In this document: positions 1 through 9,173 of the stretch, one piece after another
How the letters are laid out: each line of letters starts with the position of its first letter
Numbering within the stretch: the first letter of the stretch is position 1
Assembly (NCBI RefSeq): GCF_041820985.1
Contig: NZ_JBGUAU010000020.1
Location: 36,680-100,679, forward strand
Reading direction: 5' to 3'
Source of the DNA: Evansella sp041820985
GTDB taxonomy: Bacteria; Bacillota; Bacilli; Bacillales; Salisediminibacteriaceae
DNA: 64,000 nt
Translations under genes and position numbers: made by a program
Notes under the pieces: generated by a model
The model's input: only the letters and a program-made list of their open reading frames with translations
Database searches by the model: none
Told to the model about the DNA's origin: nothing

Positions 1-1
1 C

Positions 2-3000
2 GCTGTTGTTGAAAATTTAGATCAAGATCAAGAACGTGTTTACATAGTAAACGATGACTTTGAAGATAAGGTTCCAGGTACAGCAGTGGAGGATTTTCCA
101 CAATCTGATAACTATAGTGTACTAAATGCTTGGAATAGAGATGAAACAATAAAAAGTGTACCTAGGGTAATGGAAGACCCATTAGGAGAACACGATAACG
201 TTATCTTCGTTGAAGATCTAGGGGATTCTGCGGTAGCGGTAATGAAGGATATTCCTAGACAAACAGAGCCCTTCACTGTTGAGCTAGACTTTATGGCAGA
301 GCGTTTTGGACATGCTACAAAGGTTATGAGGCTTCTGGATGGTAGTACGGTAGCAGCTGAAATTGAATTAAGGACCATTGATGGGAAAAATATTCTTGGA
401 TACTCTATACCAGGTGGGCACGAAATTCTTGTTGATGATTTTCAATTAAACACCTGGTATAACATAAGGTTATTAGTAGATCCAGAAAATCAACAAGCTA
501 CTCCTATTATAAACAATGTTTTAAAACCGACGTATAATTGGAGATTTCTTAATGCAACTGGAGTAGATCGAGTTCTTACAATGGCACCAGCTACTCCAGC
601 AATATCAAGTTACTTTGACAATTTAAAAGTCTATGAGGGGATAGATGACCCGTTAGTTAATCCTGATACCCCACCAGGAAAGGTAGAGAATGTTTCAATT
701 AGTACGGATGATTTATCGATTTTTCTAGACTGGGACGCAGCAGATGCAGCTGCTTCTTATACAGTAAAGATGGCAACAGATCCAAACGGTCCTTTTGAAC
801 CTATTGTTGGAGCAACAGAGCTTGTTTTACGATACGCTAGAGTCGATGTAGTAAGAGATGGGATGTATTACTTCGTAGTTGAATCTAATAATGCAAAAGG
901 TAGTACAATTTCTGACGTGGTGTCTATCTATGTGGAAGAATATCCTGATAAAATACCAGCCTTTCCAGGAGCAGAAGGTGGAGGCAAGTTTACTTCTGGT
1001 GGTAGAGGACATGATGTGTACACTGTCACGACATTGGAGGATTACGGCCCAGGAGAAGCCCCAATTGAAGGTTCTTTAAGGCATGCATTAAGTGGTGATA
1101 ATCGTACGATTGTATTTGCTGTTTCAGGCAATATCTTCTTAAAGGATGAACTTCGAGCTAGAGTGAAAAATGTTACCATCGCTGGACAGACGGCACCAGG
1201 AGATGGAATAACTGTAGCGCATCATGGCCTCAATATTAGTGGATCTGAGAACGTAATCATCCGATATATGAGATTCCGACCTGGTATTACATATAAGGAT
1301 GACGAGCCAGATGCAATTGATGGAGTGGACATGAAGGATATTATTCTTGACCATGTTTCCACTAGCTGGGCAACGGATGAAACATTATCGATTTATCGAA
1401 GTGAAAATATCACCGTTCAATGGAGTATTATAAGTGAAAGCTTAACAATGTCTGGGCATGAAAAAGGGAGACATGGTTATGGTGGTATATGGGGCGGAAA
1501 AAACGCAACGTACCATAATAATATCATTGCTACTCACACTAGTAGAAACCCAAGAGTAGGGGGTTCTACCCCTGGTCAGACTTCTGTTGATATGAACAAT
1601 AATGTTATTTACAATTGGGGATTCTTCTCCATTTACGGTGGGAACTTTTCTGATGTAAACATCATCAATAACTATATGAAACCAGGTCCTGCAACGAAAG
1701 CAGATTTAAGAAGAACAATTGTTAATCCAGGAGTATTTGGAAGTCCTAGCTCTTGGTATGTAGATGGGAATTATATGCATGGTGCGCCAGATGTTACTGC
1801 TGATAATTCGAAAGGTGTATTAAAAATTGCAGCAGATGCTACGATAAGGACAGAGCCAATTCCTTTCCCAGTAAGAAGATTAATGGAACCAAAACCAGCG
1901 GAAGAGGCTTATCATAATGTACTTCAAAAAGCAGGGGCAACTCTACCAAGAAGAGATGCAGTAGATGCTAGAGTTATCTATGACATTATCAATGGAACTG
2001 GTCGTTTTATCAATGATGAATATGAGGTTGGAGGCTATCCTGAGTTACAATCATTACCTGCAGCATTAGATTCGGATGGGGATGGAATACCAGATGAATG
2101 GGAAATAGCAAATGGATTAGATCCATTTGATCCAGTAGACGGTAAAACAATTACGGAAAGTGGTTATTCTAATCTTGAAATTTACCTGAACTCACTAGTA
2201 GATATGGATCACTTAGCTGATAATCCAGTAGCAGAAATAGCGAGTCCAACGTTAAATTCATTGCATGAAGTGGGGCAAGATATAGAAATTCAAGGAGTTG
2301 CATCAAGTGCTAATGGAATAGAGAAGGTTGAGATTTTTAACGGAGATGTAAAAATAGGTGAGACTACAACTGAACCATTTCACTTTACTTGGGAAAATGC
2401 TCCTGATGGAACACATTTTATTAGTATAAAGGTGACTGATAAGAATGGGAACCAAACACAATCAACATCAGCACCTATTCATGTGAATAGTCCACTAAAT
2501 AGTGATGTTTGGACGTCTACGGATGTAGGGGATGTAGGCATTCAAGGGAGCACTAGTGTGGATGAAAATGACTTTATCACTGTGAAAGGCGCTGGGAGAA
2601 TTACTGGAAGAAATGACTCTTTCCACTTTGCTTACCAAGAGCTAAAGGGAGATGGAGAATTTGTAGCAAAAATAAATTCTATTACTCCAGTAGATAATAA
2701 TGCTATTTCGGGTATTATGATTCGAAATAGTCTAGAGCCTGATGCAGCAACTGCAGTGTTGAGTACATCGGTCATAAAATCGGATAGAATCGAGTCTAGA
2801 ACTCCATATTCTATCAATCTATCTTCACGATTAAGCGACGGACAAACGATTGCTACATTAAACGAAGCAAATTACCCTGATTTAACATTACCAAGCTTAT
2901 TATCTACGGATATACCGTATTGGTTAAAACTAACTAGAAATGGTAATCAGATTTCAGGTTATGCATCTCCAGACGGGGAAGATTGGACATTTGTAGGAAG

Positions 3001-4099
3001 TAGAACAATTGCCCTTGGAGAAGTTGTGTATGTTGGTATGGCGGTTGATGCTGCAAAAGATTCGAGTAACATAAATAATTATAATACAGCTGTTTTCTCC
3101 GATGTAAGTACAACAATGTTACCTCCTGATGGGGAAGTAGAGCCAGAGGTGCCAGTGGAGTATGAAGTAATTTATGAAGATGATTTTCAAGGAGCTACAC
3201 CAAGTACTATCACTACACCTGAGTACAGATCTTTACCAGACGACCCTACAACAGCAATGTACCTTAGAAGAGCAGGGACTATCACTGCAGAGGATGACAA
3301 GTTCACTGTTAGAGGTGGTAGAGTTACAATCGGAGCAAGAGAAGCTGTTGATACGACAGAAGACTTTACTCCAGGTGGTGTGTTTGATCTAAGTAAGCCA
3401 TATCGTATGATCATAAATGTAGCAGATACGGAATTAGATCCGAATAACGCAGGAAGACGGTTCCAAGTATTTGTGGATAATGGTACATCTAATGATAACT
3501 TTTCAATCCATGGGGCAGAATCGAAGATATTTCAACAAACGGTTTCAACGATAGCTCCAGGTAAGATAATCATAGAATCGGAAGTTGGAACAGAAGAATC
3601 CTTTATTCAATTACGAACCGAAGGAAATTCAGTTATTGTTATCGATAGTATTAGAATGGAAGTTTTACAAGAAGAGGAAGAACCAGTGGTGCCTGCTTAT
3701 ATTGATGTGTTGCCTGGATCCGTACCAAATCCATTGAATGTTCGTAGCAATGGCGTCCTGCCAGTAGCCATCGTGGGAGTAAGTGATTTTGATGTGGCAG
3801 ATATAAATATGGATACTTTACGTTTGGAAGGGGTCAAACCGTTACGTGGAGCTATTGAGGATGTAGCAACTCCATATACAGGCGGTATTTCCAATCCCCC
3901 AAATCGTATGGACGGCACAGAGGATGGTCCAGATGGAATAAATGATCTCGTTCTCAAATTCAGTAGACAGGAGCTTGTAACAGCTATTGGCTCTGTAAAG
4001 AATGATGATGTTGTTGTGGTAGAACTCACTGGACAGCTAAAGGACGGCACGGAATTTGTTGGTTATGATGTAGTCTGGATTCGAGGAAATAGGAAGTAA
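2..4099 (+). CDS. Multidomain secreted pectate lyase (PL1 family), 5' end outside window
   Basis: The reading frame is open from base 2, so the start and signal peptide lie upstream; 1365 residues are visible. Order, numbered from base 2: a laminin-G/concanavalin-like domain (about 18-215), one fibronectin III domain (about 222-310), a PL1 pectate lyase parallel beta-helix (about 318-660), a calcium-binding DSDGDGIPDEWE segment at 690, a bacterial Ig-like domain, two further concanavalin-like beta domains, and a C-terminal secreted-protein domain beginning IDVLPGSVPNPLNV. The lyase part has DHVSTSWATDE at 450 and RNPR at 515-518, the calcium-site region and catalytic arginine motif expected of PL1. 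It should cleave polygalacturonate outside the cell by calcium-dependent beta-elimination. No sorting signal is visible at the C terminus. A strong terminator follows. The family call is firm; the exact pectin substrate is not. Confidence 0.9.
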   Translation, partial: AVVENLDQDQERVYIVNDDFEDKVPGTAVEDFPQSDNYSVLNAWNRDETIKSVPRVMEDPLGEHDNVIFVEDLGDSAVAVMKDIPRQTEPFTVELDFMAERFGHATKVMRLLDGSTVAAEIELRTIDGKNILGYSIPGGHEILVDDFQLNTWYNIRLLVDPENQQATPIINNVLKPTYNWRFLNATGVDRVLTMAPATPAISSYFDNLKVYEGIDDPLVNPDTPPGKVENVSISTDDLSIFLDWDAADAAASYTVKMATDPNGPFEPIVGATELVLRYARVDVVRDGMYYFVVESNNAKGSTISDVVSIYVEEYPDKIPAFPGAEGGGKFTSGGRGHDVYTVTTLEDYGPGEAPIEGSLRHALSGDNRTIVFAVSGNIFLKDELRARVKNVTIAGQTAPGDGITVAHHGLNISGSENVIIRYMRFRPGITYKDDEPDAIDGVDMKDIILDHVSTSWATDETLSIYRSENITVQWSIISESLTMSGHEKGRHGYGGIWGGKNATYHNNIIATHTSRNPRVGGSTPGQTSVDMNNNVIYNWGFFSIYGGNFSDVNIINNYMKPGPATKADLRRTIVNPGVFGSPSSWYVDGNYMHGAPDVTADNSKGVLKIAADATIRTEPIPFPVRRLMEPKPAEEAYHNVLQKAGATLPRRDAVDARVIYDIINGTGRFINDEYEVGGYPELQSLPAALDSDGDGIPDEWEIANGLDPFDPVDGKTITESGYSNLEIYLNSLVDMDHLADNPVAEIASPTLNSLHEVGQDIEIQGVASSANGIEKVEIFNGDVKIGETTTEPFHFTWENAPDGTHFISIKVTDKNGNQTQSTSAPIHVNSPLNSDVWTSTDVGDVGIQGSTSVDENDFITVKGAGRITGRNDSFHFAYQELKGDGEFVAKINSITPVDNNAISGIMIRNSLEPDAATAVLSTSVIKSDRIESRTPYSINLSSRLSDGQTIATLNEANYPDLTLPSLLSTDIPYWLKLTRNGNQISGYASPDGEDWTFVGSRTIALGEVVYVGMAVDAAKDSSNINNYNTAVFSDVSTTMLPPDGEVEPEVPVEYEVIYEDDFQGATPSTITTPEYRSLPDDPTTAMYLRRAGTITAEDDKFTVRGGRVTIGAREAVDTTEDFTPGGVFDLSKPYRMIINVADTELDPNNAGRRFQVFVDNGTSNDNFSIHGAESKIFQQTVSTIAPGKIIIESEVGTEESFIQLRTEGNSVIVIDSIRMEVLQEEEEPVVPAYIDVLPGSVPNPLNVRSNGVLPVAIVGVSDFDVADINMDTLRLEGVKPLRGAIEDVATPYTGGISNPPNRMDGTEDGPDGINDLVLKFSRQELVTAIGSVKNDDVVVVELTGQLKDGTEFVGYDVVWIRGNRK

Positions 4100-4124
4100 G
4101 GAAAAAATATACTTTGATGTAGAA

Positions 4125-4180
4125 AGTGCCTGACACTCAGTGCAGTAATTCATTACTGCCGAGAGGTCAGGCACTTTTTT
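4125..4180 (+). terminator. Rho-independent terminator of the pectate lyase, GTGCCTG-type repeat family
   Basis: AGTGCCTGAC pairs with GTCAGGCACT and is followed by TTTTTT; an inner GCAGTAAT/ATTACTGC stem is nested inside. It starts 25 bases after the lyase stop. The same outer arms recur at 9055, 49742 and (changed) 51600. Confidence 0.9.
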
Positions 4181-4231
4181 CAGCTATGTCGTTAAACGAA
4201 GGAAGTAGGTGAAGTACGAGGGAAAGTATAT

Positions 4232-4285
4232 GAAAAACTAAGCCTTTCGCCATTAAGGACTTGGCGATAAGCAAAGTTTATCTAA
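4232..4285 (-). repeat. Dispersed hairpin repeat, copy 1, probable terminator of the 4286-4792 gene
   Basis: This 54-base block contains GCTTATCGCCA and TGGCGAAAGGC as imperfect arms. On the minus strand it is followed by TTAGTTTTTC. It abuts the stop of the minus-strand gene at 4286. A nearly identical block lies just after the stop of glf (34535-34588), and a partial one is at 33897-33926. Confidence 0.7.
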
Positions 4286-4792
4286 TCATTGTGAATCGTT
4301 CCCAGTGTTTACTCTCATCTGCCGATAGATTTCTTCAATAAATGCTTTCTTTGTATTAGGGTGGAGGAGGATGTATCCACTCATTTCAAGGTATTCTTGT
4401 TCATTAATTTTTTTTTCATACAGTAATTTATCAATATATGGTAAGCGGAAATGGTCGATGGAGATATAAGCGATAAGTTGCTCTAACTTATTTTTCCGCA
4501 CATAAATCTTTAATCCTTTAATCTCAGGAAAGATAAAGGAGGCAAAATCAGGTTCCGTTACAATATTCTCCATACTTGCCTCCGCTAGCAAAGGTGTGCG
4601 GTTAGGCAATGGAACAAAATACGTAATTTCTTCGAAGGAAAAATGGACGTCCTTCAAATTGGCGTGAAATTTTTTTAACTTCCTTTCTGTTTTCCACCTC
4701 AATATTCCATACATGAAAGGCCTACTAGAGAATAGTATTCCGATGGCGAGAAGGAACAAGATAACCGCAGTACTAATCATAAAATTAATCAT
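4286..4792 (-). CDS. Small membrane-anchored protein of unknown function, coupled to a diguanylate cyclase
   Basis: This encodes 168 residues. Residues 1-24 form one hydrophobic segment ending near RPFMYGILRW, followed by a basic, mainly soluble region with alternating strands and helices. I do not recognise a family. Its ATG overlaps the stop of the upstream diguanylate cyclase by four bases (ATGA), so the two are almost certainly co-translated, and a role linked to that enzyme or its membrane site is a fair inference. The dispersed hairpin repeat lies directly after the stop. Confidence 0.75.
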   Translation of the reverse strand: MINFMISTAVILFLLAIGILFSSRPFMYGILRWKTERKLKKFHANLKDVHFSFEEITYFVPLPNRTPLLAEASMENIVTEPDFASFIFPEIKGLKIYVRKNKLEQLIAYISIDHFRLPYIDKLLYEKKINEQEYLEMSGYILLHPNTKKAFIEEIYRQMRVNTGNDSQ

Positions 4793-6336
4793 TCTCCATC
4801 AACCCCTTCTTCATGGGCGAAGACTCGATCTTTTCCAAATTCTTTCGCTTTATATAATGCTTTATCTGCTCGGTCAAGCAAGGAATCTATTGACGAAGGG
4901 GTGTCATCCGTTGAGCAAGCTACGCCAATACTTACCGTAATTCTGCCTTTAGGCTGGCTATCAGCCTTCGGGAAGGCATGATTTCTTACGGCTAATCGAA
5001 TTTCTTCTCCGACATCCATGGCAGAAGGTAACGTTTTTTTCGGTAACAAAATGACAAATTCTTCGCCACCAAAACGGCATACAAAATCCTCGGCTCCTAC
5101 CACTTTTTTTAGGATGCTACTTAACTGGATTAACACTTCATTTCCCAACAAATGCCCGTGGGTATCGTTATATACCTTGAAACTATCCAAGTCTAGCACA
5201 AGGACGGATAAGGTTTCGTGATTGGATTTAGCAGACTCATAAAGGTGAGGGAGCATCCGGTCCATGAACCGTTTATTATGAAGACCTGTCAAACCATCGG
5301 TAATGGCCATGTTTTCTGTTTTCTCGTAAAGGGTTGCGTTTTCTATGGCCATTGCTGTTTGGGTTGCTAGTGGAACAATGTTATCTACGTCTTCATAGTG
5401 TATTGGTTTTTGATTAACGATGTTATCTATCATTAATATTCCAATCGTTTTACCTCGACTCAATAAAGGAATCATCGCAAGTTGACGAACTTTGAAAGTT
5501 TCTCTTAGTCTCAAAATGATAGCATCTTCACTTCCGTTGTTTTCTTCAACAATAAACGCTTCCTTCCTTTTTACAATCTGCTGTAATAAAGGACTCTCTA
5601 TACTGACGTTAAAGGAGAAGGAACGAATCTTTTGATTGAGTTTATGGTCGTTAATGATTGCTTTTTCTTGTAACTGGATAAAGTCTTTTAAGGTGAACTT
5701 ATTAATGACCACATCTTCCCAGATAGTATGCCCCTGTTCCACTGTTAACGGACCGATGCCTAGTTTTCCGGTAAACGTGCCATCTTGGTTCTGTAAAAAT
5801 AGCATAGCACGGTTAAAGCCTAGCCCATATCCTGCTGTAATGGATGTAAGAAAGATATGAAGTAATTTCTCGATATTTAGTGTGCTTTGTAGCGCAAGGG
5901 AAACCTCACGAAGTACGTGGAGGTTCTTAGATTGCAAATAAAATTGCTTCTGCCAATCATAGAATCGATTTCTACTCTTAGCAAGGTAGCGAAAAATACT
6001 AGCTACTACTATTGAAAAGAGGAGATAACTAGCGATAATAATCGCTTCCAATCCATCTAGAAGAATGCCGTAAAAATAGAAAAGAATGATCGACAATCCG
6101 GTGGCAATAAACGCTCCTAGAAAGGAATAGCTAACGGAAGATGCAAGTAGTATCAATAAGGCCATCCATAGCAAATGGAATTCACCGTAAATGTAACCGT
6201 TCACAAGTGTAAAAAGTATCGTGCTAAAAATTAAAATTCCTCGGTTCACATGCTTTGAAAAGTGGAACCGGATTAAATTTAATAGACATAATAGAAACAA
6301 ATTGATAAGGCTGAGGATTATAACCAGTTGCACCAC
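4789..6336 (-). CDS. Membrane diguanylate cyclase with GAF and GGDEF domains
   Basis: Of 515 residues, about 1-118 hold four or five membrane segments, about 140-330 a GAF-like sensory domain, and about 345-510 a GGDEF domain. The active-site motif is GGEEF at 423-427, with LDLDSFKVYNDTHGH upstream, so it should make cyclic di-GMP from two GTP. The inhibitory I-site (RxxD five residues before GGEEF) reads GAED here, so the arginine is missing and product inhibition by that site may be lost. The GTG start at 6336 is almost on top of the AGGGGG ribosome site; the next GTG at 6333 is slightly better spaced, so the start is uncertain by a codon. The downstream membrane gene overlaps its stop. Confidence 0.93.
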   Translation of the reverse strand: MVQLVIILSLINLFLLCLLNLIRFHFSKHVNRGILIFSTILFTLVNGYIYGEFHLLWMALLILLASSVSYSFLGAFIATGLSIILFYFYGILLDGLEAIIIASYLLFSIVVASIFRYLAKSRNRFYDWQKQFYLQSKNLHVLREVSLALQSTLNIEKLLHIFLTSITAGYGLGFNRAMLFLQNQDGTFTGKLGIGPLTVEQGHTIWEDVVINKFTLKDFIQLQEKAIINDHKLNQKIRSFSFNVSIESPLLQQIVKRKEAFIVEENNGSEDAIILRLRETFKVRQLAMIPLLSRGKTIGILMIDNIVNQKPIHYEDVDNIVPLATQTAMAIENATLYEKTENMAITDGLTGLHNKRFMDRMLPHLYESAKSNHETLSVLVLDLDSFKVYNDTHGHLLGNEVLIQLSSILKKVVGAEDFVCRFGGEEFVILLPKKTLPSAMDVGEEIRLAVRNHAFPKADSQPKGRITVSIGVACSTDDTPSSIDSLLDRADKALYKAKEFGKDRVFAHEEGVDGE

Positions 6337-6718
6337 CCCCTATTAAAAAACATCAGATTCTCTACGATGGAAATCAACATCTATAAGACATATTTCCTAG
6401 TTCTATCTTATCATAGAAAGGGAGTGAGGGATGGTTCTGATGCCTCCAAGTAGTAAAAGTTGTTGTGACCAGAGTTTGTTTTAGTTTGTCTACGGACATT
6501 CTCCGATAAATGAACCGAGGCTCTTTTTCATGGTTATATACTATACGTTTAACACCGATGCTGGTTCGAAAGAAGTTCCCTGCTTCCCAGTACTAGGACT
6601 GAGAGTCAGGAATTATTAGTTTGGAACATTATTTCATTACTTTTTTATTATGAGAACCGTTTCCCGTTTGCCATACTCGGAAACAGCGTAGCTTATAAAG
6701 TAACTTACAAAAAGTTTA
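6337..6718. other. Gene-free spacer
   Basis: No credible gene is seen. It presumably holds the promoter of the diguanylate cyclase. Near 6650 the phrase GAGAACCGTTTCCC resembles part of the 31-bp dispersed element, but no arms are present. Confidence 0.5.
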
Positions 6719-7006
6719 TCATTTGTTTTTATATTCATATGCAGGACTAAAGACTTTGTCTTTGTTCTGTTCGATAAATAATCTATAAGCTTCAACTTCG
6801 TTCATTTTATCCTCTGGAATATCTACAATCGCACCGTTTGTAAAGTCCATTAATTTAACAACTCTATACGTTCCTCTTCGATACCAGTACATATAACCTA
6901 AATTGATATTTTTGTAACAGTCTGGGCAAAGCTGGTTGCCAGCAATTGGTTTTAAATTGACTTTTCTTCCTGTTCTTCTACAAATATTACATGTTCCAAG
7001 TTCCAT
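6719..7006 (-). CDS. Small zinc-ribbon protein, unknown function
   Basis: This is a 95-residue protein with two CxxC knuckles, CNIC at 6-9 and CPDC at 27-30, a typical four-cysteine zinc ribbon. The rest is a compact region rich in aromatic residues. The ATG has a good ribosome site (GAGGGTG about 6 bases upstream). A GAAC-N4-GTTC palindrome lies 34 bases upstream of the start, suggesting LexA control. It is not part of an obvious operon. The zinc site is directly visible; the cellular role is not. Confidence 0.75.
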   Translation of the reverse strand: MELGTCNICRRTGRKVNLKPIAGNQLCPDCYKNINLGYMYWYRRGTYRVVKLMDFTNGAIVDIPEDKMNEVEAYRLFIEQNKDKVFSPAYEYKNK

Positions 7007-7039
7007 ATGATCACCCTCAATTTACTAATATAAAAATAA

Positions 7040-7051
7040 GAACACACGTTC
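7040..7051. promoter_or_regulatory. Candidate LexA (SOS) box upstream of the zinc-ribbon gene
   Basis: GAACACACGTTC fits the Bacillus LexA core GAAC-RNRY-GTTC exactly; only the outermost bases (A instead of C, and T) depart from the 14-base consensus CGAACRNRYGTTYC. It lies 34-45 bases before the minus-strand start at 7006, downstream of a TTTACA (-35-like) sequence on that strand, where a repressor would block transcription. Confidence 0.55.
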
Positions 7052-7533
7052 TTTTATATTGTAAACGGAACTTACTTAAATTAATACATTGATTTCAAAA
7101 TTATTATTTAATTGAATACTTAAGTACTACCACTTGGGGAAAAATCGTGGGGAGGTCTTATAGCTAAAAAAACGCCATTCAATAATAATGTGGGAGTGCT
7201 CACTATTACGAGTGGTGTTATTGGTGTAGTTTTGAGCGGACTTCTTGATGGTTATTGTGTAGAGCGATATATGAAACGAGAGGGTTTGCAGCGGCATGAG
7301 TCATTCATTTTTTTTGCAAGATGTTGTGATTTTCTCTAGGATATTTCTGCTGTTTGGTTATGCAGGTATTTCGGGTAGGGGTGCTTCTTGTGGTGATATT
7401 CGCCATGAGATGCGCCTATTTGATTTCTTTAAACAAAGATACAAATTCTTGAACCATTATTCACAACAATGAATAATTAAAGCAATAATTCCAAAAACTT
7501 ATAGTATTAACCAATTACAGGAGTTGAGGTATT
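7052..7533. other. Intergenic region with a possible gene remnant
   Basis: Between about 7150 and 7340 a frame without a usable start reads as a plausible membrane-type peptide (it includes VGVLTITSGVIGVVLSG) and then ends. It may be a decayed gene fragment; the family is not recognised. The last ~100 bases before 7534 hold the leader and AGGAG site of the next gene. Confidence 0.3.
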
Positions 7534-8091
7534 ATGGATCGAAATCAATATATAGATCAAATATTCCAAAAGCAAGAGGAGTTAAGTACGACAATCCATT
7601 CTTATTGGAGTCAATACTCCCATATGGGTACGTGGCAATTTTGGATGGTTACCTCACTATTAATTACTCCTCTAATTGTTCTTGTCTTTGCTGTAGATAG
7701 AAAAAGGATTTTTGAAGTGTTATTTTTTGGATTCGTGGTGCATGTGTTATGGACGTATTCAGCACTGGCCTTATCCAATCTCGGTTATTTTGCTTATAAC
7801 TATTATTCAACACCAATACTTCCCACTAGTTTAAATATGACTGCATCTGTACTCCCAGTGAGTTTTTTATTATTGTACCAATACTGCACCAATCATCAGA
7901 AAAATTTCTTTCTTTATTTATTAGTCTTATCTGCTTTCTTTGCATTCGGCTTTGCAAGTATAGAAATAAGGATGGAATTCCTTGAATTAAGAGATGGACT
8001 GAGACAATTGCATCTTTTTATGAGTGATATTGTTATCGGAGTTCTAGCCTATTTCCTAACTCAACTCCTTAGCAGATATAGAATAGAATAA
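7534..8091 (+). CDS. CBO0543-like integral membrane protein
   Basis: This 185-residue protein has about five membrane segments: near 38-55, 60-82, 98-115, 125-143 and 163-178. The soluble N terminus is short (about 30 residues). Overall pattern and length fit the CBO0543 family of Bacillus and Clostridium membrane proteins, whose function is unknown; this is recognition by pattern and not certain. An AGGAG site sits 9 bases before the ATG. It is a single gene followed by a stem-loop terminator at 8124-8172. Confidence 0.7.
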   Translation: MDRNQYIDQIFQKQEELSTTIHSYWSQYSHMGTWQFWMVTSLLITPLIVLVFAVDRKRIFEVLFFGFVVHVLWTYSALALSNLGYFAYNYYSTPILPTSLNMTASVLPVSFLLLYQYCTNHQKNFFLYLLVLSAFFAFGFASIEIRMEFLELRDGLRQLHLFMSDIVIGVLAYFLTQLLSRYRIE

Positions 8092-8123
8092 TTTGGTTCA
8101 TCCTCTCGAAAACTTCACTAAAA

Positions 8124-8172
8124 GAGAGTCCTTTTGTTCACCTAACAAACGAGAGGGCTCTCCTGTTATTTT
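8124..8172 (+). terminator. Stem-loop terminator after the membrane protein gene
   Basis: GAGAGTCCTTTTGTT pairs with AACAAACGAGAGGGCTCTC, with one small bulge; a T-rich stretch (TGTTATTTTAT) follows. Confidence 0.7.
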
Positions 8173-8260
8173 ATATGAACTACAAAAGTTTAACATTTTA
8201 TTGGACTATTTATTGGTGTATGAAAAAGGTGTTAGATAATGTAGAAGAGGGGTGGTAAGG

Positions 8261-9010
8261 ATGAGAATTGAAATTAGTTCTAGTGGAATACGAATGACGA
8301 ATGTTCCTGACAAAGAAGGACTTAGCGATGAAAGGGTGTATTATGTTTATGAATGGTATATTAAAGAAGATGGTAGAGTTTTTTATATAGGTAAAGGAAA
8401 AAACAATCGTTATAAGCAAGATAAGAACAGCTTTTTTATGGATGTGAAACAGGCATTTGATTGTGATGTGCGTTTTGTCGAAAAGGGATTAACAGAGTAT
8501 GAAGCATTGGTTTTAGAAGAAGAGTTATTCGCTAGACGTGAATCGGATGGTCATGTTCTAACAAACATCAACACTCCTAATACATCTGGTGTGTTTGGAA
8601 CACCAGTTGACTATGAGTATATGACCACTCCACAAGTTGAAGTCACAAGGATAGATCAGGAATACTTTGGGATTGAGCAAAAGAAATTTGATAAGATTTC
8701 AATAGATGCATTACTAAAAACCTATATTTACAAGATGACATGCTATGGACTTGGTAACTTATATTTTAAAAATGAAGAAAAAGAGTTTATTCAACAGCAA
8801 ATATGCGAAAAACGAATTAATGAATTGTCACAAGAGGTTAAAGATTTTATTGAAAGTAGAGGTGGAAGGTTGTACAGAAGCAAAGCTAAATCAATCAAAA
8901 GTATTATCATATACGGTGGACTTCTCCATGACTCCTATCAACAATACAAGGATGAAGGGTTAGAAGTTTATCACTTAATTGATGTATTAAAGTATATAAG
9001 AGAACATTAA
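8261..9010 (+). CDS. GIY-YIG-like nuclease-domain protein
   Basis: The protein has 249 residues from ATG 8261, chosen over an in-frame GTG at 8252 because the GAGGGGTGG ribosome site is well spaced only for the ATG. Residues about 25-105 begin with YYVYEWYI and continue through VFYIGKGKNNRYK, the two strand motifs of GIY-YIG nucleases, with a basic residue following as usual. The glutamates in VLEEELFARRE could supply the metal ligand. The remainder (about 110-249) is an alpha-helical region I do not recognise. It may cut DNA or RNA; no restriction or intron partner is next to it. Confidence 0.7.
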   Translation: MRIEISSSGIRMTNVPDKEGLSDERVYYVYEWYIKEDGRVFYIGKGKNNRYKQDKNSFFMDVKQAFDCDVRFVEKGLTEYEALVLEEELFARRESDGHVLTNINTPNTSGVFGTPVDYEYMTTPQVEVTRIDQEYFGIEQKKFDKISIDALLKTYIYKMTCYGLGNLYFKNEEKEFIQQQICEKRINELSQEVKDFIESRGGRLYRSKAKSIKSIIIYGGLLHDSYQQYKDEGLEVYHLIDVLKYIREH

Positions 9011-9054
9011 TAAAGTATTCACACGTTATTAGGTTAATAGCAACTTATAATTGT

Positions 9055-9115
9055 TGTGCCTGCCCCCCACAGTGCGTTAAAACTATAACGATTTGGGGGC
9101 AGGCACCTTTTTATT
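9055..9115 (+). terminator. Terminator of the GIY-YIG gene, GTGCCTG-type repeat family
   Basis: GTGCCTGCCCCC pairs with GGGGGCAGGCAC, followed by CTTTTTATT. The loop holds GTGCGTTAAAACTATAACG; a decayed relative of this loop occurs near 13670-13710. Confidence 0.9.
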
Positions 9116-9173
9116 GTAACTGAGTCATCAACCAATCTTCTCCAAAAAGGCCCCTAATTTCATGCGGAAATAG

